In this document: piece after piece, positions 7,519 through 16,546 of the stretch
Layout of the letters: the number at the start of each line of letters is the position of its first letter
How positions within the stretch are numbered: the stretch's first letter is position 1
DNA from: a virus
Reading direction: 5' to 3' (one strand)
IMG/VR virus record: IMGVR_UViG_3300033146_000595
Coordinates: 1-54,814 of that record
DNA length: 54,814 bases
Notes under the pieces: model-generated
The model's input: the letters and a program-made list of their open reading frames with translations, nothing else
What the model was told of the DNA's origin: nothing
The model's database searches: none
Program-made: the position numbers and the translations under genes

Positions 7519-8283
7519 ATGAAAAGTAATGTGTTAAAAACGGTAAAACCATTCGTGGCCAAACACGAACCAGAACTATTAATGGTGATGGGAATAAGTG
7601 GAATGATATTCTCAGTAGCATGGGGTATCAAAGCTACTGGTAAGGCGATTAGAAAAATTGACTTACGGAAACAAGAGTTAAATAAGGATAAATTAACAAC
7701 GCGAGAGGTTATACAAACTACGTGGAAATTATATTTACCAGTTGTAATTAGTACGGCCGCTTCTATACCGTGTATAGTTGCGGGGAACAGAGTTTCTAAT
7801 AAGCGTAACATGGCGCTTGCCGCCGCGTATACGATGACAGAGACAGCTTTACAGGAGTACCAGGATAAAACGAAAGAAATCCTTGGTGAGAAGAAATATG
7901 AAAAATTACAAGAACAAGTATCAGAAGAGAAGGTTCGAAATACATACCAAGAGGGTATGAAGAACGTTACATTAATAGGAGATGGCGAAAGTCTATTCTA
8001 TGAACCTTTGTCAGGAAGATATTTTAAAACAAACTGGAATCGAATATCGAAGGCCGCTAATGAGTTAAACGCAGATGCGCTGGGTAGCATGTCTGGTGAA
8101 ATAACATTAAGTGAGTGGTATGATATTCTTGGTTTACCTGATACAGAGTTGTCAGATGAACGTGGATGGACGATAGCGAACGGTAAACAGGGCATAATTG
8201 ATATTTCAATAGATTCTGTCATATCGCCAGATAACCAACCATGTGGAGCAATACGGTACAATACAATGCCTAATAAATTTTAA
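7519..8283 (+). CDS. DUF6353 family protein
   Basis: A 254-residue protein whose layout I recognise as DUF6353: an N-terminal span with GISGMIFSVAWGIKATGKAI, a second span (about residues 76-97), then NMALAAAYTM, an EYQDKTKEILG helix, and a C-terminal domain with LSEWYDILGLPD and DERGWTI. Likely two spans with both ends in the cytoplasm. It sits in a run of related proteins at 6609, 8769, 9395 and 10384, suggesting they assemble together. The SD is weak (GATGGGG). Function unknown. Confidence 0.75.
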   Translation: MKSNVLKTVKPFVAKHEPELLMVMGISGMIFSVAWGIKATGKAIRKIDLRKQELNKDKLTTREVIQTTWKLYLPVVISTAASIPCIVAGNRVSNKRNMALAAAYTMTETALQEYQDKTKEILGEKKYEKLQEQVSEEKVRNTYQEGMKNVTLIGDGESLFYEPLSGRYFKTNWNRISKAANELNADALGSMSGEITLSEWYDILGLPDTELSDERGWTIANGKQGIIDISIDSVISPDNQPCGAIRYNTMPNKF

Positions 8284-8328
8284 TTGATATTCCCTATTAT
8301 AGGTTGTGATACGCAGGGCATGTGTATC

Positions 8329-8463
8329 ATGGAAAAAATAGTTCACATACGTCCTAGATCGCTAGCCGATGAGGTTTTAAATATGCGCAGCGAGGTGTGT
8401 GAGTATGTCCACGCAGATTATACATGGCTTATAATGAGGGAAACCTCAGTTAAGAAAAAATAA
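8329..8463 (+). CDS. Possible small protein, 44 aa
   Basis: A frame from ATG 8329 (or 8320) to TAA 8461-8463 encodes a 44-residue soluble peptide starting MEKIVHIRPRS. The SD is poor (GCAGGG at distance). A weak match to the recurrent motif (TTGATAT, then TATAGG at 8298) precedes it. It fills an otherwise empty gap of about 200 bases; I consider it plausible, not certain. Confidence 0.35.
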   Translation: MEKIVHIRPRSLADEVLNMRSEVCEYVHADYTWLIMRETSVKKK

Positions 8464-8482
8464 GAAAAAAGGAGAATGAAAG

Positions 8483-8674
8483 ATGGAAAATTTAGGAACA
8501 GATGTTGTTGAAGTAGTTTCAGGAGATGTATGTACGATTCAAAAAGCTTCAAAAGTATTATTGCCAGTTGCGGCAGTAATAGGATTGGGTGTATTGGTTG
8601 TATCATTATTCAAAAGAAACAAAGCTAAAAAAACAGCAGCTCAAGCTGAAGAAGTAAATCCAGAAGTCGAATAA
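8483..8674 (+). CDS. Small membrane protein, 63 aa
   Basis: A polar N-terminus, a membrane span at about residues 27-46 (VLLPVAAVIGLGVLVVSLF), then a Lys/Ala/Glu tail. The SD is AAAGGAGA. A strong terminator follows. Function unknown. Confidence 0.6.
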   Translation: MENLGTDVVEVVSGDVCTIQKASKVLLPVAAVIGLGVLVVSLFKRNKAKKTAAQAEEVNPEVE

Positions 8675-8698
8675 TTTATTAGATAACTGGGCCCGGAG

Positions 8699-8738
8699 AG
8701 ATAAGAACGATGTTTTAGAACATGGTTCTTTATCTTTT
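8699..8738 (+). terminator. Rho-independent terminator, long stem
   Basis: AGATAAGAACGATGTT pairs with AACATGGTTCTTTATCT (one mismatch, one bulge) around a short loop, followed by TTTT. One of the strongest hairpins in the window. Confidence 0.75.
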
Positions 8739-8768
8739 CAACTTAAAAAATACTGAAAAGGAGTAAGT

Positions 8769-9383
8769 ATGGAAAAATTCATAGGAAATTCAAATGCTGG
8801 TAAAAATAAACCAGTCACGGAACGTGAAAAACTACAAGCGATAACGAGTAATGTTTCGGTAAAAAAAGATTCCGAATTTAAGAAGTTTAAGAGAAACTTC
8901 TTTGCGGAGGACGCTAACACGGTAAAAGGACAGGTGTTTGCTAGCGTTATCATTCCAGGTATTCAACGACTTATTACCGACATGGTTAAAACGAGCATCG
9001 ATGTTTTAATTTACGGGGGTAGAAGTAGGGATAATAGGGATAGTAGAAGTGGTAACATTAGCTATAAGTCATATTACGATAGAAATAATAATAATCGTTC
9101 TGACTATAATAAAATACCATCATCAACATATAATAAAAATGTTTTTTCATTTAATGAAGTAGTGTTGTTTGATAGGGGCGAAACAGAGGAAGTGTTGTTA
9201 AGTCTTAATGAGCAAATAGATAAGTATGGTATGGTTTCTGTCGCTGATTTCTACGATATGGTAGGGCAAAGTGCACCATATACGGCTAATAAATATGGAT
9301 GGCGTGACCTTAGAGATGTTGGAATAGACCGAGTACGAGATGGATATTCTATTAATTTCCCTAAAGCATCGCCATTAGAATAA
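8769..9383 (+). CDS. DUF6353-associated phage membrane protein, 204 aa
   Basis: Order of parts: a polar N-terminus; FFAEDANTVKGQVFASVIIPG leading into an amphipathic or membrane helix (about residues 50-80); a low-complexity Asn/Arg/Tyr/Ser linker (about residues 82-125); and a C-terminal domain with KYGMVSVADFYDMVG and KYGWRDLRD. I recall this architecture beside DUF6353 genes in other phages. The C-terminal domain resembles those of the 7519 and 9395 products. Role unknown, probably part of the same membrane assembly. Confidence 0.65.
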   Translation: MEKFIGNSNAGKNKPVTEREKLQAITSNVSVKKDSEFKKFKRNFFAEDANTVKGQVFASVIIPGIQRLITDMVKTSIDVLIYGGRSRDNRDSRSGNISYKSYYDRNNNNRSDYNKIPSSTYNKNVFSFNEVVLFDRGETEEVLLSLNEQIDKYGMVSVADFYDMVGQSAPYTANKYGWRDLRDVGIDRVRDGYSINFPKASPLE

Positions 9384-9394
9384 TAGGAGGATAC

Positions 9395-10384
9395 ATGATG
9401 AATAATTTTGGAAGTGTGTTAAATAAATTTGGGTTCTGGACCAAGAGAAAATCTCCAGAGTTGTTGGTTGCAGGAGCAATTATAGCGGCCGCAGGTAGTA
9501 TCATATTGGCGGTTAAAGCCACGCCAAAAGCGGAAATAGTAGTGTCAAAAGCTAATAAAGAAATTAAAAGAATTAAAATCAATATGAACGATGGTAATCT
9601 TATAGGTAATAAAGAATACTCTGTTAGTTTAGGTAAAAAGGATTTAACTAGAGTTTATGCTAAAACATCATTGGAATTAGGTAAATTATATTTACCAGCA
9701 GCGATTGGATTTGGATTAACCGTTAGTGGTATTTTAGGTTCTCATAAAATCATGAGAGGTCGAAACGTCGCGTTAGCAGCTGCATACACTACACTCGATA
9801 ATGGTTATAAATCATACAGAGGTAGAGTAGCCACTAAGGTTGGTGAGAAGGTTGAGAATGATATTTTCAGAGATATTCATGGGGAGAAGAAAGAAATAAC
9901 TACCTTGGATAAAGATGGTAATGAAGTAACAAAGATGAAAACTGTAAAAGGACCACACGTTGCTGTGGATAGTGACTTTGCTGTGCTATATGATCAAAAC
10001 GCCAAAGAGTGGATTAAAGATACGAACATGGTTCTTAATTTATTAGCGATGAAGGAAAAGTACCTGAATCAAAAACTACAATATGCAGGATCACTATTCC
10101 TACATGAAGTGTATGATGAAATTGGTATTGATATTCATAGCCTTGGTGAGAAGAAGTCTCAAGCATCAAGAGTATTGGGATGGATTTACGACCCATCTGA
10201 TGATACAAGAGATAGTTACATTTCTTTAGGGTTATTCGATACTATGGGTAATCGTAATCAATATGCAATGAATGCATTAAGAAATAACGAACAAGAAATA
10301 TTCTTAGAGTTTAATGTTGATGGTGATATTCTTACTGGAAACAATGGTAATAAAACATTCACTAAGTTTAGAAAGGTGATCTAA
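9395..10384 (+). CDS. DUF6353 family protein, 329 aa
   Basis: A second clear DUF6353-type protein: an N-terminal span with AAGSIILAVKATPKAE (about residues 30-45), a second span near residues 105-125, NVALAAAYTTLDNGY, a YRGRVATKVGEK helix, and a C-terminal region with LFLHEVYDEIGID and RVLGWIYDP. It is longer than its paralogue at 7519 through an insert around residues 165-195. An AGGAGG site precedes ATG 9395. It overlaps the next gene by one base (ATGA-type junction). Confidence 0.75.
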   Translation: MMNNFGSVLNKFGFWTKRKSPELLVAGAIIAAAGSIILAVKATPKAEIVVSKANKEIKRIKINMNDGNLIGNKEYSVSLGKKDLTRVYAKTSLELGKLYLPAAIGFGLTVSGILGSHKIMRGRNVALAAAYTTLDNGYKSYRGRVATKVGEKVENDIFRDIHGEKKEITTLDKDGNEVTKMKTVKGPHVAVDSDFAVLYDQNAKEWIKDTNMVLNLLAMKEKYLNQKLQYAGSLFLHEVYDEIGIDIHSLGEKKSQASRVLGWIYDPSDDTRDSYISLGLFDTMGNRNQYAMNALRNNEQEIFLEFNVDGDILTGNNGNKTFTKFRKVI

Positions 10385-11049
10385 TGAAAAAGTTATTGAT
10401 ATTCATAGTAGTAGCCATTGGTGGTGGAGTCGGTTATCAAATCGGCTTTACGCTTACCAAGAAGAAGTATGAGGGGTTAGCGGACGAGGAAGTTAAGTCC
10501 GTTAAGGAAAAATTAATAAAGCATTATGAAGATAAAAAGATACATGAGAAAAAGACATCGCCAACGGGAGAAAAAGAAGTAGAGGATAAAACACCTGTTA
10601 AAAAGAAGGTTGTTGCCAGGAGAAAAAATGAACCGATCGATAGTAAGGTTCGACCAACAAAGGGCGAGGGCACTGATTATTCAAAACGATATAGATCTGA
10701 GTCTGACCCAGAACGAATCCCTGGAGATCCAAGTGAGACGATGGTCAAACATTTAAAAGAGGAAGAAATAGATACCACTAAACCATACGTCATCACCTCA
10801 GATGTTTTTAGTGAAAGTGAATTTCAATGCGTTCAGTTATTTTATTGCGCAGATAAAGTATTAACTGACGATGATTATAATCAAATAAGTAATATAGGGA
10901 TTGTTGGTGGTCATCCTAACCTAGAACAAATGGGTAAATACGACGCTGATTGCTTGTACGTTCGTGATGAAAAGAAAGGCATTGATTACGAAATTTTACT
11001 AGAAGAACGAACTTTTAGTAAACTGAAGCCATTGGGTATAGTCGAATAA
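10384..11049 (+). CDS. N-anchored phage protein of DUF6353 cluster, 221 aa
   Basis: An N-terminal membrane span (about residues 3-20), a Lys/Glu-rich linker with low complexity, then a C-terminal domain opening KPYVITSDVFSESEFQ and containing YYCADKVL-like and CDYEILL-like elements (here LFYCADKVLTDDD and DYEILLEER). I recall the same N-anchor plus KPYVIT domain beside DUF6353 genes in other phages. Role unknown. Confidence 0.65.
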   Translation: MKKLLIFIVVAIGGGVGYQIGFTLTKKKYEGLADEEVKSVKEKLIKHYEDKKIHEKKTSPTGEKEVEDKTPVKKKVVARRKNEPIDSKVRPTKGEGTDYSKRYRSESDPERIPGDPSETMVKHLKEEEIDTTKPYVITSDVFSESEFQCVQLFYCADKVLTDDDYNQISNIGIVGGHPNLEQMGKYDADCLYVRDEKKGIDYEILLEERTFSKLKPLGIVE

Positions 11050-11053
11050 CCTG

Positions 11054-11617
11054 ATGATTGAGTTACAAGAATTATATTCTGATTGGATGCGCAAATTTGT
11101 ATTTAAGAACGCACGAGAAAGAGAACAATATGGTTATCTTTTGGATGCGTTACACGCGTCCATGTTTTATTTCTCTATCCCCATGGATGAAAATCGTATG
11201 AGGGATGGCATTGATTTACGATATCGTTTCGCTTATGAAAACGGTTACGATAACCATGAAGTTGAAAATGCTCTTAATGTTACCAGTAGTTGTAGCATGC
11301 TTGAGATGATGATTGCTCTATCAATAAAGGGGGATGAACGTATACTATACGATTATGAAACCGGTGGGAGAGCCGATTATATTTTCATGACAATGTTGGA
11401 ATCACTAGAGTTTAATGATATGACCAACGATCGATTCGATCCTGGGTATGTTAATAGTAAGATAAATGGTGTGCTTAATCATGAGTATGATTACAATGGT
11501 TATGGTGGATTATTTGTTGTCAATAACCCTCGTAGAGACATGCGCGAGGTTGATATTTGGTATCAGATGAATTGGTACCTACAAACGCTGTACAATAAAA
11601 ATAAAAGGAGAATTTAG
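11054..11617 (+). CDS. Conserved phage protein of DUF6353 cluster, 187 aa
   Basis: A soluble 187-residue protein with GIDLRYRFAYENGYDN, SCSMLEMMIALSIKGDERI and GGLFVVNNPRRDMREVDIW. I recall these segments from conserved soluble proteins in the same neighbourhood of related phages. It starts four bases after the preceding stop with a weak SD. No catalytic motif is obvious. Confidence 0.6.
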   Translation: MIELQELYSDWMRKFVFKNAREREQYGYLLDALHASMFYFSIPMDENRMRDGIDLRYRFAYENGYDNHEVENALNVTSSCSMLEMMIALSIKGDERILYDYETGGRADYIFMTMLESLEFNDMTNDRFDPGYVNSKINGVLNHEYDYNGYGGLFVVNNPRRDMREVDIWYQMNWYLQTLYNKNKRRI

Positions 11618-11618
11618 A

Positions 11619-11795
11619 ATGTTTAGATTAATAGACAGACGCCCATTTATATCTGGGTTAATTATAGGATTCATTGGAACAAGAATGATTGGTAGGAAAT
11701 TACAAAAATTATTACCTAATGGAATAACAATTATTCAGATAGAACAAATCGATGAAACCCCTTCTGGAAAAGAAGAAATAAAAGAAGAAAATTAA
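11619..11795 (+). CDS. Small hypothetical protein, 58 aa
   Basis: ATG 11619 after AAAAGGAGAA opens a 58-codon frame ending at TAA 11793-11795. It has a hydrophobic segment (about residues 10-28, ending GTRMIG) and an acidic Lys/Glu tail. It sits between the DUF6353 cluster and the replication polyprotein. Confidence 0.55.
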   Translation: MFRLIDRRPFISGLIIGFIGTRMIGRKLQKLLPNGITIIQIEQIDETPSGKEEIKEEN

Positions 11796-11808
11796 GTAGG
11801 TAGCGAAT

Positions 11809-14800
11809 ATGCTTGATTTTCTGATAATTTCAACCAGAACCAGAAAAGGTGTTGTAGAAATATATCCGAAATTCAAAATTACAAGTAAAAGTAAAGATTT
11901 AATGATCCGAGGTGGTGATTTTTATGCCATATGGGTTGAACAAATTGGACTGTGGTCTACTAGCGAAGATGATGCATTAGTGTTAATCGACGGGTATTTA
12001 GATGAGTTTGCGCAAAAGAACAAACATCGTTTTGGGGAAGACAACGTGCGTATCATGTATATGTGGGACGCCGAAACCAATATGATAGATGTATGGCATA
12101 AGTATTGTCAAAAGCAATTGCGAACGAATTGGCGACAGTTAGATGAGAGATTGATATTTTTGAATCAAGCATCTACAAAAGAAGATTACGGAACAAAGAG
12201 ATTATCCTACTCGATCGACGATGAGGGTTCTAAAGATAGTTGGAACGAATTGATTTCAACATTGTATAAGGATAACGAACGTCATAAAATCGAATGGTGT
12301 ATTGGCGCTATACTTAGCGGTGAATCTAGATATATTCAGAAATTCGCCGTGTTGTATGGTCCGCCTGGTAGTGGTAAATCAACTCTTTTAAACGTTATTC
12401 AAGAGCTGTTTGACGGGTATACAAAAATGTTTGATGCGGAATCGTTAGGTTCATCAACGGATTCGTTTTCATTGGAACAATTTAAATCAAACCCGTTAGT
12501 GGCTATAAGTCATGACGGGGATTTATCGAGAATCGAAAATAATACAAAAATTAATAGTCTAGTTTCTCATGAGAAAATGGTTGTTAACGAAAAGCACAAA
12601 TCAATATATGAGATGAGATTTATTTCATTTCTATTCATGGGGACTAATCGTCCTGTAAAGATTACAAATGCTAAGTCTGGTTTACTACGTAGACTGATTG
12701 ATATTTACCCATCTGGCACTCATATACCATTGGCTAGATACAACAGACTTATTAGTCAAACCAAGTTTGAACTTGGTGCAATAGCGTTTCATTGTCTTAG
12801 TGTGTATGAAAATAATAAACATGCTTATGACGACTATCGACCAACGTTGATGATAAGTGAGTCAAACGACTTCTTTAACTTCGTATCAGATAGCTACATT
12901 ATATTTAAAAAGGACAACAGTGTAACATTAAAAACTGCTTGGGAAATGTATAAACTTTATTGCGATTCAGCTAGGGTGCCATATCCAATGTCAATGAGAG
13001 TATTCAAAAATGAATTAAGAAACTATTTTAAAGGGTATGAAGAACGTTATAGAACTCCTAAAGGAGATTATGTACGATCTTATTACTTTGATTTCAGGAA
13101 TGATATTTTCGACATAAAGGATAAGCCAATAAAACCAAGAAAAAAGAAAAGCAAAGATACATTTGAGTTGATTAATTTTGGTAAGAACAAATCTAAATTA
13201 GATACAATATGCGAAGATTGCCCAGCACAATATGGGAGTAGATCAGGAACACCTACTAAAAAGTGGGATGACTGTGATACAACGTTGAAAGACCTGGATA
13301 CTGGAAGACTGCATTACATTAGAGTTCCAGACAACCATATAGTTATTGATTTTGATATTCAGGATGAACATGGTGATAAAGATTTCAAAAAGAATTTAGA
13401 AGAGGCTAGTAAATGGCCTAAGACATACTCGGAAGTTAGTAAATCTGGTGGTGGTATACATCTTCATTATATTTATGATGGTGACCCAACCAAACTAAGT
13501 AGAGTGTATGCGGATAATATTGAAGTGAAAGTGTTCACAGGGAATAGTTCTCTTAGAAGACAAGTAACAAAATGTAATACGGAAGACATTAGCAAAATTA
13601 ATTCAGGTTTACCGTTAAGGGAGGTTGGTCGAGTGATAAACTTTGAAAGTGTTAAAAGTGAGAAAGCAATACGCTCACTAATTAGAAATAATCTCAACAA
13701 GCAGTATCACTCAGGAACAAAACCATCTATCGACTTTATATTTAAAATATTAGAAGATGCGTATAAGAGTGGACTTAAATATGATGTGAACGATTTACAT
13801 GGTATAGTATTGGCCTTTGCCGCGAGTAGCTCGAACCAAGCCGATTATTGTATAAAGTTGGTTCCGAAAATGAAATTTAAATCGAGTGAAGCTTCAGATA
13901 ATTTAGCGAACGAGGATAAACCAATAGCATTTTATGATGTAGAAGTATTCCCCAACTTGTTTATTGTTAACTGGAAGTTGCAGGGTGTAGGAAGACCAAT
14001 GAATAGGTTGATTAATCCTAACCCACATGAGATAGAGATGCTTCTTAAATACAGACTCGTTGGCTTCAATTGTAGACGTTATGATAACCATATATTATAT
14101 GGGGCATTGATTGGATATTCTAACATTAAGATTTATGAACTTAGTCAAAAGATTATTCATGGTAAGAAAGCAATGTTCAATGAAGCATGGAACATAAGTT
14201 ATACAGACGTGTATGATTATTCAAGAGAAAAAATGTCATTGAAGAAATGGCAAATTAAATTAAGAATCAAACATAAAGAACTTGGTTTACCTTGGGATCA
14301 ACCTGTTCCAGAAGAGAAATGGATCGAGGTCGCCGAGTATTGTGACAACGATGTTATAGCCACAGAAGCAGTGTTCGATTATACTGCTGGTGATTTCAGA
14401 GCTAGACAGATGCTTGTTGCGATGACGAAGGCATTACGAGGTATAAATGTTTGCGTAAACGATACAACTAATAGTATCACTACTAAAATGATATTTGGTA
14501 ATGATAGGAAACCACAATTAAATTATGTGGACTTATCTAAGGAATTTCCTGGGTATGAATTCGTTAAGACTTGGAATGACAAGACTCAGCGTTATGACAA
14601 GTTTAATATGTATCGTGGAGTAGACCTTAAGTTTGGAGGATATGTATACGCCGAACCAGGTATGTATACGGATGTCGGTTTAATGGACGTCACAAGTATG
14701 CATCCTAATTCAGCTATCATAATGAACTATTTTGGTAAGTATACATCCATCTTTGAATCTATAGTAAAAGCCAGAGTTTATATTAAGGATGGTAATTTGG

Positions 14801-15660
14801 AAATGGCGAAGGAATTATTTAATGGTGTCCTGAAACCATTCTTAGACGATCCATCAATGTCGGATGATACAGCGAACGCGCTTAAGATCGCTATTAATTC
14901 CGTATATGGATTAACATCAGCAAGATTTAATAACCCATTTAAAGACCCACAAAACGAAAATAACATTGTTGCATTGCGTGGAGCGTTGTTTATGAAAACC
15001 TTACAAGATGCATTGGTTGATATGGGGGTTCAAGTAATACACATTAAAACGGACTCGGTTAAGATTCCTAATATTACGCCTGAAATCGTAGAGTTCTGTC
15101 ACAAGTTTGCCGCCAAGTACAAGTATGAATTTAATCATGAGGCAACGTACGATCGCATATGCTTGGTTAACGACGCGGTTTATATTGCTAAGTTAGATAA
15201 ACATGGTATACGAAACAAAGGTGGAAAAAGGGCAAATGAATGGACTGCGACTGGTACACAGTTCAAAGTTCCGTACGTATTCAAAACGTTATTCAGTCAT
15301 GAGAAAGTATTATTGGATGATTTATCTGAGGTTAAACAAGTTAAATCCGCTATTTACTTGAATATGAACGAAAAAGACGGAGTGGAAAACCTACAATTCA
15401 TCGGACGTGTGGGTAATTTTAGCCCTGTTCTTCCGGGTAAAGGCGGTGGTATGTTAGTTAAGCCTGTTAAGAAAAAGGATGAGACGGTAGCGTACGACGC
15501 TGTAACCGGAACTAAAGGATTTAGATGGTTAGAAGCAGAGATGATTCAAGAATTAGATATGAGAGATGCAATTGATATTTCCTATTATACTAGAATGGTT
15601 GATGTAGCGGTTACTTCCATTAGTAAGTTTGGAGATTTCGAATGGTTTACAAGTGATTAA
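11809..15660 (+). CDS. Helicase-primase-family B DNA polymerase fusion
   Basis: A 1283-residue replication protein with three apparent modules. First, a D5/SF3-like helicase: Walker A GPPGSGKS near residue 184, a SHDGD segment, sensor FMGTNR and arginine-finger-like GLLRRL. Second, an archaeo-eukaryotic-type primase: DFD near residues 514-516, GGGIHLHY near 548, and an EVKVF third strand. Third, a family B polymerase: exonuclease DVE near 708, GFNCRRYDN and YCDNDV; motif A DVTSMHPNS near 960; motif B KIAINSVYG near 1026; motif C IKTDSVK near 1080. Motif C has Lys where DTD is usual but keeps the second Asp. No internal stop or good internal SD was seen. Likely the main replicase. Boundaries are by eye. 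Confidence 0.85.
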   Translation: MLDFLIISTRTRKGVVEIYPKFKITSKSKDLMIRGGDFYAIWVEQIGLWSTSEDDALVLIDGYLDEFAQKNKHRFGEDNVRIMYMWDAETNMIDVWHKYCQKQLRTNWRQLDERLIFLNQASTKEDYGTKRLSYSIDDEGSKDSWNELISTLYKDNERHKIEWCIGAILSGESRYIQKFAVLYGPPGSGKSTLLNVIQELFDGYTKMFDAESLGSSTDSFSLEQFKSNPLVAISHDGDLSRIENNTKINSLVSHEKMVVNEKHKSIYEMRFISFLFMGTNRPVKITNAKSGLLRRLIDIYPSGTHIPLARYNRLISQTKFELGAIAFHCLSVYENNKHAYDDYRPTLMISESNDFFNFVSDSYIIFKKDNSVTLKTAWEMYKLYCDSARVPYPMSMRVFKNELRNYFKGYEERYRTPKGDYVRSYYFDFRNDIFDIKDKPIKPRKKKSKDTFELINFGKNKSKLDTICEDCPAQYGSRSGTPTKKWDDCDTTLKDLDTGRLHYIRVPDNHIVIDFDIQDEHGDKDFKKNLEEASKWPKTYSEVSKSGGGIHLHYIYDGDPTKLSRVYADNIEVKVFTGNSSLRRQVTKCNTEDISKINSGLPLREVGRVINFESVKSEKAIRSLIRNNLNKQYHSGTKPSIDFIFKILEDAYKSGLKYDVNDLHGIVLAFAASSSNQADYCIKLVPKMKFKSSEASDNLANEDKPIAFYDVEVFPNLFIVNWKLQGVGRPMNRLINPNPHEIEMLLKYRLVGFNCRRYDNHILYGALIGYSNIKIYELSQKIIHGKKAMFNEAWNISYTDVYDYSREKMSLKKWQIKLRIKHKELGLPWDQPVPEEKWIEVAEYCDNDVIATEAVFDYTAGDFRARQMLVAMTKALRGINVCVNDTTNSITTKMIFGNDRKPQLNYVDLSKEFPGYEFVKTWNDKTQRYDKFNMYRGVDLKFGGYVYAEPGMYTDVGLMDVTSMHPNSAIIMNYFGKYTSIFESIVKARVYIKDGNLEMAKELFNGVLKPFLDDPSMSDDTANALKIAINSVYGLTSARFNNPFKDPQNENNIVALRGALFMKTLQDALVDMGVQVIHIKTDSVKIPNITPEIVEFCHKFAAKYKYEFNHEATYDRICLVNDAVYIAKLDKHGIRNKGGKRANEWTATGTQFKVPYVFKTLFSHEKVLLDDLSEVKQVKSAIYLNMNEKDGVENLQFIGRVGNFSPVLPGKGGGMLVKPVKKKDETVAYDAVTGTKGFRWLEAEMIQELDMRDAIDISYYTRMVDVAVTSISKFGDFEWFTSD

Positions 15661-15684
15661 AAAAAATAAAAGGAGAAATAAAAA

Positions 15685-16314
15685 ATGCCAAATGTTATTG
15701 AAACAGGCCTAGAAAAGGTTGATAATACCAAATTTATATTTGATGATCGTGGTGGATTTGAAGTACGAAATGCCTACATCTTCTGGACGAATTTCAGAGG
15801 AGAGGCTAATCAATTTGGGAATTCTGCTAGAAACTTTAATTTAGCAGTTACCCCAGAAGTAGGAAAAATATTAATAGAACGTGGTTGGAGAGTTAGAGAA
15901 CGAGCATTATACAACGAAGGGTATATGCCAGAAGCGGTTGCTGCTGGGGATGAACCAAATCCAACATTATTCTTTGTTAGTATCAAGGTAAATATGAACA
16001 GTAAGAATCCTCCAATAATCAGTTTATATTCTGAATTTAGGGGTAGAAGAACTAAGAGAGCTCTTGAGATTGATAGTATCGGTGAGTTAGATCGCATTGA
16101 TATTTCAGAATGTGACTTTGCTGTTAACCCATATGAATCACCTCAGTTTCCAGGTAAGGTCACTGGGTATTTGAAAAAGTTAAATGCCATACAAGTTCCG
16201 GACATTGAGTTTGGTGGTAAGTACGATGATTGGCTAGAAGAGGAAGACGATTGTCTTGCGTTGGGTACTTGTTCGTTGGATGATGAAGGTCATAAGGTAT
16301 ATGCCAAAGTTTAA
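15685..16314 (+). CDS. Putative single-stranded DNA-binding protein
   Basis: A 209-residue protein immediately after the polymerase, with an AAAAGGAGA site. The pattern AYIFWTNFRGEANQFG, ARNFNLAVTPEVGKILIERG, FFVSIKVN and a beta-rich middle resembles, from memory, a phage family thought to be OB-fold ssDNA-binding proteins (FRNFxGxxxxxNxxGxRNF pattern). The C-terminal tail is acidic (LEEEDD), as is common in SSBs, though followed by about 20 more residues. Function is inferred from pattern and position. Confidence 0.6.
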   Translation: MPNVIETGLEKVDNTKFIFDDRGGFEVRNAYIFWTNFRGEANQFGNSARNFNLAVTPEVGKILIERGWRVRERALYNEGYMPEAVAAGDEPNPTLFFVSIKVNMNSKNPPIISLYSEFRGRRTKRALEIDSIGELDRIDISECDFAVNPYESPQFPGKVTGYLKKLNAIQVPDIEFGGKYDDWLEEEDDCLALGTCSLDDEGHKVYAKV

Positions 16315-16546
16315 AGTAATGTATAAAGTAAAGCAGTATGACTCGGAAGCTGGTGGATTAATAAGTCCACTGGCTAACAGTGCTGTGGATTATCGAATAG
16401 TCGATGTTCAAACTATTATCCGAGCTAAGACGAGTCGTCACGCACGTAAAAAAATAAGAAACGCGTTTGGATACTCGATAACGGGTATTCGTATAGAGGA
16501 GGTACCATCATGGATGACATTATTATTGAGAATGATACACCGTTAA
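16301..16546 (+). CDS. Hypothetical protein, 81 aa
   Basis: The start at ATG 16301 (MPKFKVMYKVKQY) is preferred over 16256, which would overlap the previous gene more and lacks an SD. A small basic protein. Its Y-x-V-x-Y strand followed by a SRHARKKIRNAFG-type helix is loosely similar to the C-terminal part of the 21207 product. It overlaps the next gene by 37 bases. Not recognised. Confidence 0.5.
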   Translation: MPKFKVMYKVKQYDSEAGGLISPLANSAVDYRIVDVQTIIRAKTSRHARKKIRNAFGYSITGIRIEEVPSWMTLLLRMIHR

